DNA from: Mugil cephalus
Lineage: Eukaryota > Chordata > Actinopteri > Mugiliformes > Mugilidae
Direction of reading: 5' to 3'
NCBI RefSeq assembly: GCF_022458985.1
Contig: NC_061789.1
Span: 13,734,357-13,798,356 of the forward strand
DNA: 64,000 nucleotides
In this document: piece by piece, positions 24,687 through 35,600 of the stretch
How positions within the stretch are numbered: position 1 is the first letter of the stretch
Layout of the letters: each line of letters begins with the position of its first letter
Notes under the pieces: generated by a model
Seen by the model: the letters and a program-made list of their open reading frames with translations, nothing else
Told to the model about the DNA's origin: nothing
Database searches by the model: none
Position numbers and translations under genes: made by a program

Positions 24687-25663
24687 TCAAGAGGAGATAC
24701 AAATGGGCTTCCCGTTTTTGTCGTACTGATACACCAACATCTTGATGCAGTGGGAGTTGGCCGGCGAGATCCAGGGGCTGCTCGTGATGGAGAAGTTGTG
24801 GCTGGCGTAGAACGGCGGCGGCTGCTTCCGGCAGTGGACCAGGGCCCTCAGCACGTTGGCCGCCATGCCCCGGAAGCGCTTGCTGATGAAGCAGTAGAGG
24901 AAGAAGTTGACCCCGGTGTTGAGCAGCGCCAGCATGTTCGCCAGGTCGGTGAGCACGTGGAGCAGCCGGCCGGCGCTCTGCGAGGCCGGCGGCGGCGAGT
25001 AGAAGTGGTAGAGGATCATGAGGGTGCGCGGCGCCCACAGGACGGCGAAGACGGAGGTGATGGCGAGGAGGATGGCCGTGGTCTTGCCGGTGGAGTAGCC
25101 GCGCAGGCGGAAGCAGCTGCGGCGCCGGCGCAGCTTGCGCACGATGACGGCGTTGAGGGAGAAGAAGACGGTGCAGGGGAGGAGGTAGACGGTGGCGCAG
25201 TGGGCCCACACCAGGATGTGCTGGGCCGCCGTTCGCCGGTCGTTCTCCCCTCCCCCGCCGCCCATCCCGGGGAGACTGTGCCACAGCTCGGGCCACCAGT
25301 AATACGGGGCCGCCGAGAGCAAGCACCCGACGTACACGGCGAGTATCACCCTGCGCGTGCGGGCCGGGTAGGAGACGGTGTGGTAGCGGAGAGGGTGGCA
25401 GACGGCGATGTAGCGGTCGACGGTGAGCGGCACGGTGATCCAGATGGAGGTGTGGATGGAGGAGAACTCCAGGACCTGCACGGCGCTGTTCAGCGACGGC
25501 GGCAGCGGCGTGGCCAAAATGAAATCCTCCAGTATGAAGTCGACGAAAACGATGAGGAGCAGGACCAGGATGTCGGCGGCTGCCAGAGCCAGGAGATAGT
25601 TGTAGGAGGACTTCTGACGACGCAGCACCAGCTGGGACAGGATAACCACAGTCAGGATGTTAG
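24687..25663 (-). CDS. gpr139: gpr139 coding exon 2 (rest of TM1 to C terminus)
   Basis: It starts after a CTCCTAG acceptor with CT completing GCT (Ala50) and runs 325 codons to TGA (complement of 24687-24689). It contains TM1-TM7 and the tail. The polypyrimidine tract is a pure CCT repeat. GC content is visibly far above the flanks, which also opens long meaningless antisense frames. Confidence 0.93.
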
Positions 25664-28600
25664 CTAGGAGGAGGAGGAGGAGGAGGAGGAAGACGGATGC
25701 GGGAGGATGATTGAAAGTAGATGGAAAGAGGAAACGGGGAAATGATGGGAAAGAAAAATGTATGATGAGATTGGAAAAGGAATGGGTTAGGGCAGGGAAA
25801 GACACAGAGAAATTGAGTGTTAGTGAGCAGGTAATTGAAAAAGGTAAGACTCATCCAGGGAGCGACAAACAAGGGGACGACGGAGACGCAGCCGAGGACG
25901 AGACGCTCACCGCAGGTGCTAACAAACGCTCAAAACAGTGGAGAAAAATAAGCGGGAAAAGAGGATTCAAATTAGAAATCTCGGTATAACCCCCACTTTG
26001 TGAGCAGATCTGAGAATGAGCTGGATGAACTCGCTGCCCCTGACATTTTCTTTTCCTTTTCCAGTTTCAGCCCAATATGCGAAAAAAAATATATAAAATT
26101 TTTATCACGGTTCCCAGGCAGTGTTTGCCGTGTTCAAACGCGTCTCCTATTATGTAGTCATTCCCCCCGTTTATTGCTCCCTTCCCCTTCCCTCCTTCAT
26201 TCACACCTGCTGTGTGTTTCCAGCAGCACCTGCCTCTGCCCTTGGCCACATTGTTATCTCTAGTAAAGTGCGAAGCCACAACAAAAACAGGGCAACGTGC
26301 AGCATCGCAGCCTTGGCAATCTGCTGAACACACTGCTGCCCGCCGCCGGGCAATTTAGCTCCCAAAACAAAGAACAAGGACGCCCCATCTCTCCTCTTTT
26401 TCAATCTTTACTCCAACAATGCGCCATCATATCTTATGCGGTTATTAAGTTTCTCCCGCTGGTTATTTATTAAATCTACACAGGACGGGTAAAAAGTCCA
26501 GGAAGGGGTCAGTATTCCATCATCTTTTATTAAATGAAATGTGGACATTAAGACACGTGTGATTTATTCCACTACTGCTTTTTTACCAAAGTGCAGACTC
26601 TGGGCACTTGCAAGGGAGTGTAACTCAGATTCTCCATCTAACGTAGAACTGTACATCTCCATTTTTATTTTTTTTTTTGCTCCATCACCAAACACTCATC
26701 GGTATTCCCAAATCCCTCTCATCCTGTCAGTGAAGCTTTGGTATAGTTAAACCCGGAGGCAGTAAACAAGGCCTGACGTTCACTGTTGGTACCAGTGGAA
26801 TGTGAAAGCTGCAGACAAGGAGGGGATGAACTAGGATTCCCACCCATGGATCAGTGCACTGACAACATGATCCCCCAAATATGGGGAGAAAGAGAAAACC
26901 TTTAGGTTTTAACATAATTTGTATAATTTATAGCCATTATTTCTAATTATTCCAGCTTTTCTTGGAGGAAGGTAAATCAAAATTGATTGAATTTATCCGC
27001 TAACTGGCCACCTAGGAAAACAAAATATCTTCATTTGAGCTTTTTTCTTAATAACATTTAATAATGTTTCATATGCATATTCATTACATGTGCTCGGGTT
27101 TATTCTACACTCGCTTTCCAGTTGATTAGATACAACAGTAGTAGGTTTGTAGTACTATTTGTAGTACCTTTGAATTGCACTGGCAGGTGTTTCTCTTATT
27201 TCGGGCTAGGCTAAATAGCGAACAACAACATCCTAGTGTTTCATTAAACCCAGTTTTACAGCATCACGAGCTGCATCCTCTAAAAATTGCGCTGCGGTTG
27301 AATTACAACCTTTTCCTTACGCTGCCTCAACATTAACTGAGCGTTATAACAGTCATGAGGGGGAATTAATGCGGGACTGTGATATTGGAACGCATCCGTT
27401 CCCACTAGCGAACCTAATGAGCGCGTTTCCTATCTCATAAAACACATTTCAAGACGATTCGGGAAGAGATTCTTTCAGGTTATGTTGTTTACATCTAGAT
27501 TTCCTCTGTTCCTTTTTGCACAGTGAAATAGTTTCCTATTCAGTGCATATGTGATAAAGTGTAAAATTTAAAGACCTTATTTGAAGGATTTGATACAATT
27601 CCAGTTTTTTCAAGTCATACGGTGCTAGTTAAATTACAGTCAAACACCACACTGCATCTGAGCTAACCAACCCCTTCAAGAGAAAACTGCTGGTGCAGCA
27701 TGAAGTCATGTCCAATCTGTTTCCTCGCACAAAGATACTTCTGACATTGCATTGCAGCTTCACAGACGTCAATGCACTTAGTAGCCGTCACTGTCCATAT
27801 AGTGTGTGTGGGTGCCTTCCCTGACCCCCCCCCCCCCCCCCCCTTCCTCCTGCAGTAATAGATCCGGGATTGGATTAAATATGGCAGCTTGGAGTCTGGT
27901 ACATCACACTTCACAGCCTCAGCCGCTATCAACTGATTACAAATTACGAAGCGGGCTCCAGATAATGACCGAAGATGCGCTCGCACGGCTGGAGGATGCG
28001 CAGCGGAGGACGCGCACACGCGCCCAACACACCAATGCGCGACTCGGGGCGCGCGCAGACAAACACACAGATCATCCGGGACGGCCTATTCATTAACATC
28101 AAATCTATCAATAACCGTAAATGAGATGTCAGAGCGGCCTGCGAGACTCAACAAGGCGGCATACGTGTACACGTGGGGGGGCTTTAGTGCACTACATCCC
28201 CCTCCAACATAATCACCCCTGTCTGTACGACACGCTTACCACTGCACGGTTAATCGGTTAATATGGCGGAATCTCGCTTCGCCGTTTTGGCCTTTTTTGG
28301 TCTTTTTTTGGCCTGTTTTGATTTTCATTTTCGCAAAATCATCCACAGTGTAAATTCTCCTCAGACTCAAGGATATGAAATCCCTCCCTCCCTTCTACTG
28401 TACTGACTACAGGTTGTTCACATTATGTTAAGTTATTTTGCTTACTTGACTGCGGGAGAAAGTGGAATGTCTGACCAAATGGCAAACTGCATTGTAGGAA
28501 ATGTAGGAGCCTGGATTTTGTCTCTAGTCATGTTGCATATTTTCTTTTAGCCTTTTCTGGTTTTAAAACTGGTTTTTGAACTGTTTTAGGACTTTGACAT

Positions 28601-29662
28601 GTTGTAGGAGTTGAATGACAAAACAAAATTTCCATTTTCTTACATTTTAAGAGTTTGCTGCTTCTCTTGGTTACACGGGATAGAAAATATTTGGGTTTGG
28701 ATCACTGGTCCAATAATCCAGTAAATGACTAAGGCCAAGATGTACGATTGTTTATATGGGTCATATTTTGTGAAATAAAGTCAACTCAATCCAAACTGCC
28801 GACATCTCGGCGCAGTCTTCTTTCGTCCCCCACAGTGTCACCAATTTATCCGAGATGAATTGTCTGTTTGTATCGAGCAAAAACTGCAGCTAAGCTCCGA
28901 GCCCCTTATAAATTGCCTGATGGAGACCCTTTACAAATCCACCAAGATGGACGTCAACTTTAATCCACTTTCCCGGCTCTCCCCTATTGTGTCTCTCCCC
29001 ATCAACCCTCTCGCCGTTCCTCTGCGCACGCTGCCGAACAGAGACGGAAACAGTGAGGAGTTGACTGTCACCGGCTGGGTATTATTCGGCTGCGGGCTCC
29101 CCGCCGGGGCCGGGGCCGGGGCCCCTCCACAGACAAACAAAAGAGATCCGTCGCAGGCTTGACATTTCCATTTAGCTCTGGCCACCCCGCGCCGGGCTGC
29201 CCATTCATTTCAATCGACTCCATGCTCTTTGGGTCTGTCTCTGGAGTGGGATGGATCTGCTCGGCATTCAGCCCGCGTGAGGCGGCGCACGCGGGGGGAC
29301 GGGGAAAGCCAAGGTGGGGACAGACAGAGGCACGCAACATAGACGGCATACAAACATATGAAGAAGCATGCAAGTTTTTAAAAAAAAAAAAAAATAATAA
29401 TAACACAAGGTGCTGTGTGTTTTTCCATCCGTCTACATTTGCTTTGATTTGTTTGTGAGCGCGTTTGCACGCGTGACCCCTTCGTCTGCCCGCATGGGAG
29501 AGAGTGCTTTGTGTCTCTGCTCCCCCCGCTGCTCCTCTAATATAAGGAGGGACAGGGCCATTGACGTTGTTTAGCGGGAAAAGAGAAGGCACAGTGTGCT
29601 CCCCGAGGTGTGTAACGAGGCTGACTCATCCCACCACTAAATGTTCAGACGGGCTGTCGGGG

Positions 29663-29693
<31 letters not shown>

Positions 29694-32600
29694 GACACTC
29701 GGCAGTCGAACCCTTCAAATGGCAGAGATAAAACATGACAGACTGCCAATTTCTTGCATGCTCGTCGTCAGGGCTTCTCACGGCGGCTGTATACAGTAAA
29801 CAGGCGGAATATCGTAAAAAAAAAAAGAAGGTCCGGCCCCTCGGGAAGGCTCCCGGAGAAAGAGGTGAGTAAATTCCCTCTGAAGACATAATTTCAATAT
29901 ATAATGCACCATAACACAAAGTATTGACTTAAGTCTGTTTAGAGCCCCATAAAAAAAACGTGTTACGTTATGATAAAAATGATTGAACACTTAGAGTTAG
30001 CACTAACGCTCGTGCTTATTGGGTTTCACTTTGATATTTCTTCCTGTACTTTTTTCCTCCCACACGTTTCCCATCGTTTACCCCCTTGCTCACCTCCATC
30101 TCTTCTACAAACATGCTAAAACATCCAAATCATTGACTATACTTCTTTCTCGATGAGGTTTATGCACCTAGCAACTGCCTATAGATGGTTTTAACGGCGT
30201 CTCACCAATCCGGAAGGTAAGGTAAACTCTGGACAACATCCGACTCTGTTCGGCCAATTTCCTGTCAGGTAATTGAAATGTTGATAGCAGCGGCTCTTAA
30301 CTAATTTTCTAGTGTAACGATAATAATATAATTCATATCACGCTACCACATGTGGCATTATTGACTTGTTTCTTCTGGTGACTTGTCATTCCAACAGATG
30401 GCACCCAATCTGGGTCATCTTTCACGAAGGTCAGACTTTTTACTCCTGTGAGTACAGTGAGAAACACAGCAGATTTTAGCTGTTCTTATTTTAAGAACGT
30501 TGTTTCTACTGTAGCAGGCTATTGAATGTTTTCAGAATCAGCCATAACTCAATAATGCCACATGTGGTATAGTGTATTTTATTGTTATTACTGCATAAAT
30601 ATGACCTTGCACTAGCCAAACTGATGCTATTTTCTCAGGGATATGGACATTGCCATCTTGCGACTTTGGGAAGAGCCGCGATATAGATCCTGACCACACT
30701 TCCTTGTTTAATTAATACCATGTTCTGCTCTACCTCCAGCTGATACAAGGAATTGTTGGATTATACACTGAATTTGTTTTTATTTATTTATTTATTTTAC
30801 AACTCTCAAGGTCCCACAGGATCGCTTTACAGAGCGGTTGGCTCGGCAACTGGTAGTCATCACTATGTCACATCCTGTTGCCATAGCATCAAATAACTAA
30901 ACTTTAAAAAAAAAAAAAAAAAGACACTTGAACTAATGACACGTTATATTAACTACCTAAAATTACAGAAATTTGTTTTTTCTTTACGTGTATTTTCCTG
31001 TCTTATTTTCACCCATCCACTACCATATAAGGTGTGGGGCTTGTGATCTATACTGCAGCCAGCCACCAGGGGAGCTCTGCTTGCTTCCGCTTCACTTCAG
31101 AGGAGCTCTTTTATGCAGTCTATGGAGGAAACAAGTGAGTTTTAATGAACTGTATGATCCAAATAGCAATTAGCATTAGCTAGCTAGCAGGCTCAACTTA
31201 TTTATGTCATTTAGTATATTTTTATTCCACGTTTAATGTGCTGGAATTCTTTAGCAAGGCAACATTATGACAGTAGATCCTATATAAATGTTAGGTAACC
31301 ACCCACATAGCTTAATGCAATATATTTCTATACATTAAATCTGTTGACGGCTTTAGAAGCCCATGGGCACTGGAGGATTGCAATTGAGGGTTTATTTATT
31401 TATTTTTGTTATTTGCAGGAAATTGAGGTTAGGCTTTGAAGGCTTATCTGGAGACTAATCAGACTGGAGGAGAGCAGAAAAGAGGGACGGTAAAATAGGG
31501 TGGAGGAAAGCGTGGTCTGAGGAAGGTCATAGAAAGTTAAAAAGAGAGCAGGTGATTGAGGGGGGGGATGGAGGGTGGGATTAGAGAGAAAGACCGAATG
31601 AGAGGTATAGAGGAGAGGCGGCGGGAGGAAAAGGAAGGGAGGCGAGGGACAGGATATCAAAGCCTGCTTCAAAGGTCACAGGCACTTTGTTCCTGATGAC
31701 AACCATTTCCCCTTTGTCTTCTCCAAGTGTCAGACCAGACATAAAGCAGGGCGATTCCTTAATTCCCCCGAACAAAAACCAGGGGCACATCCTCACTACC
31801 AAGCCACGAGAAAAAACGCACGAATCGAGGATTAAAACATAAATAAAATCGAACTTTACGGACACCTCTTAAAACTTGAATTCGCCGCAAAATGAGGAGG
31901 AATTGGTGCGTGTTGCCGTGAAGCGAAACTCCTTTCATCCGTGTTCATTTGCATTGAGTGTGGGACGCAAATGCAATATTATCAGTGAAGCAGATTTTAT
32001 TGAGTAAGATTGATCCTCGCTGGGTGCCAACGGGGAGAGCTGTAGCTCAAAAGAGGAAAATATTCAATAAAAATGCAGCAAGAGCAGGAAGGTGAGATAG
32101 AGATACGGTGCGTGTTGGAATAGAATATTTAAGTTTGATGGGAAGACGGGGAGAAAACGTGGCCTGGTGTGCTGCTAACGATATCGACGCGACTGCAGCG
32201 TTCTGCTGCCTGCTCGGCCTCGACGGCCATTCGTTTTGCAGACGGGCCACGGTGAGTCAGGGTTTGGAGACGACTGTCCTCACATCAAGGCTAAAACTGC
32301 CACCGGTGATAAGGTGCGGGCATTGTGCACTCGCGCGTCGAGCCCCTGCTTATCGTGTTTTAAAGGCTCCGTAAACAATGCTCACAGTTATCATGTGCCC
32401 TCGGATCCTCCTCGGTGAATTATCAGCTCTGAAACGGCAATAAAGACGAAATGATTACGGGGTTCGGAGGAGGCGCGGTGTGGTGCGGGCGGGTGGAAGA
32501 TGAGAGGAGTGAATCGTTAAATGACGACCATGCCACAGCGCCGTATTTATGTTTTAGATTTAGATCGTTGTGTTTCCAGCGGCAGCGGCTGCGTTTTGCC

Positions 32601-35600
32601 GTCAGCTGGTCAAACAAAGTCAGCGTCCGTCTCTGATTTATCGCCTCAAACTACACCTCCCTCCTCTCTCGCCTCCTGTGTCCTCCCGTGCCCGCCCTCC
32701 CTCCCCCGCTGACGAGCTGACACGCTCGCCGTTCCCCCTCCCGTCCCTTCCTCCTCCTCGTTTCTTAAATTGTAGACCGGAGTTCAAACCGGAGCTCACA
32801 GTCTTCCATCTGACTTCCCCCCACCCTCGTTCATGCTGCAGCACAAACCTTCACATCCCTTCCATTTCACTCTAGTTCACAGCACACAATCTCAAACTCT
32901 ACATTCAGTTTGATAGTATCTGTTAACAACCCCACCCCCCCATCCCCGCCCCAAACCAGATTGACAAATCGATTGCTCAAAATGAAAATCGATGGGGGCC
33001 CATCTCTTCATCAGGCTGCCACCTGGCCGACGCTGCAGCTGGAAGACGGGGTCGTTAGCGGCGAACGCTCCCGACCTTTTCCCCTTGGACGGGCGGGTGA
33101 GCGGGAGCGGGAGGAGAGACTTTCCGACTCGCACGTGCGCCAGTCGCAACCGCGCAAACTGTGCGCAGCTTGAAGGACCAGGGAAGTGCTGTGCAGTATG
33201 TGACTGCGCACACATTTCTGTGCAGGAAGGACCCACCGAGAGACGTGCGCATTTACTCTCACAGAGTCTGTACACGTCTATCTCCCGACCAAAGAAGAAC
33301 TTGTCGCTTATACGTTCCTGTAACGTGAGCTAGGTTCATTCAGCAAAGTCAGTCAAACGAGTCAGTCAAACGTACCCACGTATAGGGATGGGCATCATTA
33401 AGATCATATTGATGCCGATGCCATTACCGATTCTGCTTATCGATCCAATTTTTTATCGACTCCCTTATCAGTTTCTCCTGTGAATGTTTGGTCTAGAAAA
33501 AGTAGGCGTTTGTGGTTTTCCTAACAATTCCTAAACAAACTGGTCACTGCATCCTCTGTAGCACTGCTCTGCTGAGACACACAATAGCTGCACCCGTTGA
33601 CCGGAGACTGCCGAACACATGGCTCCCTCTGTATTTAATGCCGCGCGTCGTCGACGAATGCTTCAGCGTGCTGCATGAACTGCACTGTTACAGTCCCTTC
33701 TGGTGAAGTGAAGCCACGGCCATTTCAGCCTCTCCGCCATCACGTCTTCCTCGTCGTCACGCGGCGCGAATGGCACATCACGTGTCATCATGCTTCGGCG
33801 TAAAGATACGGCGCGAAACGAATCGGTGAAGGGAATCGATAAGCACGAAGGCTCGGTTGGAACCGGTTCTCGGTGCCCATCCCTACCCATGTATGGGTTT
33901 GTGGGAATCTGATGGGACGACTGTTGTTGTCTTTTTTCGTGAGATGACAACGTTTGTCCAATTTTGGTTACGCGCCATTTGGATTTCAAATGGACAGTCC
34001 AAAGTACGGCGTCAACTGATTAAGGCGCTTTCTGCTGCTGTCGATTGTAAGGCCCTTACAATTAGTTTGCTGTATCTACTACAACAGATGAGTTGGTAGA
34101 CTCACGATGATGCACGTGACTGGGTGTAATCAGTTCCCAACGCAGTGGTTGGGACCTACATTGTAAGTGGGGAGTCAGTGTCAAAAATGCTCAAAAACAA
34201 ACTCGCCGTATTATCATCGAGTTCCGAACTCGAACCGAAACTAACGTACGATTCAAAGAAAATATCAGATGCATCTCGATAGGCTCATCCCGTTAATAAA
34301 ACGTTTAGCTAGTTCGTCCGTGATTAATTAAATCGGCACTTTCTCTTTGTTTGTTTTTATCAAACGTCCCTTTCATGGCCGCGTAATGACCGAGCAAAGT
34401 TTACAAATTGTTAATTATTGAATGCAATTAGAAACTGCGGAGCATTAATTGAATCCCCTCGGTGGCTTTGTGCGCCGCGCTGCTCTATCTCGGAAAGGCA
34501 GACGCTCCGTTGCCGCGTTCTGCAAATTATTCAAATGAGGCGAAATTCCAGGCATCGACGGCAAAAACTGACTGCTGTCTGGAGATTGATAAACCACCTG
34601 AGGTGGTTGTGTGTGTGTGTGTGTGTGTGGGTGGGGGGGGGGGTTGTTAAAATGTGTCTGTGCAGACGAAACGTCTCCGAACACCTTCCATTGTTTGACA
34701 TCTGTCTCGGGCTCAGACGTTCGCGGCGTCATCGCTTGATCGTCCGCTTATGTCCTAGGTCGGCGTTCATCAGCAGCTGGCTTCCCTCTGTACAGTCTGG
34801 CTCTTGGCAGCGAACGCTCGTCGGGACGCGTCGCTCCGTACTTGAGTCTCCCCCTCTGATATCCCATCGAGCCAAAAACTGAGGCAAAGGTCACGCTCCT
34901 TCCACGGCGACGCATGCCCGCTCAGCGCGGCGTGGGGAGGGAGAGACGGCGATTAATTAAAAACGCGGCGATTCGTTTCAGCTCCGTCGTCGTCTGCAGC
35001 ACCCCCACTCAGCGCTCAGAGGTGCCACTTCGCTCGGCTCGGCTCTTATTAATCTCCCCCTCTCTATTAGCGCTCCGTCTTCTTTCTTTCCAGTTGCTCC
35101 CTAATCATCTGCTTCTTCTGTGCATCGTTTCCCCCCCGGTCACCTTGTAATCTTTTCCCTACACTTCACTTCCGTAATCCCTTTTCTCATCGCTTTCCTC
35201 TTCCCCCCCGACGCCCCCTTCGAAGCTGTGCTCTTGATGTGACCCGTCTCCGCCTGCCGCATGCAGGTCAAAGTGAGTGAGAAGCCTGAAGCCCTGTTGC
35301 TGTAAAGTAATGAATCACTGTTCGGTGATAAAAATTAGATCCTCCGTTTCATCGAAAGGGTTCAGTGCGTCTGGGTCTGCGGGTCACAGTGCTGCAACCC
35401 ACAACACGCCGCCCTCATGAAACATTCATGATTCAGAGTGGAGCGAGGTGTCATAACAGCTGAATAAGTCGCACCCGGCGAAGTACGAGTCCACTCCTCT
35501 CGACTTACTCATCCGACCGTCCGAACATTGTCTTACAGTCTCAGGTTATTGTTGCCCTGCGATTAAACTGCCTCGATGGCTTTCCGCGAAGCGCGGCCCG

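Noticed and set aside
24532..25326. 264-codon - strand frame overlapping gpr139 exon 2
   Set aside because: Shifted-frame shadow of the receptor; Pro/Arg/Ala/Leu-rich with no domain.
24546..25667. 373-codon open frame on + across gpr139 exon 2
   Set aside because: It is antisense to a clear receptor exon; its Gly/Arg/Asp/Val-rich composition reflects GC-rich codons and there is no known domain.
34418..34882. 154-codon + strand frame in the gpr139 intron
   Set aside because: It reads through a GT microsatellite (Val/Cys run) and has no domain.
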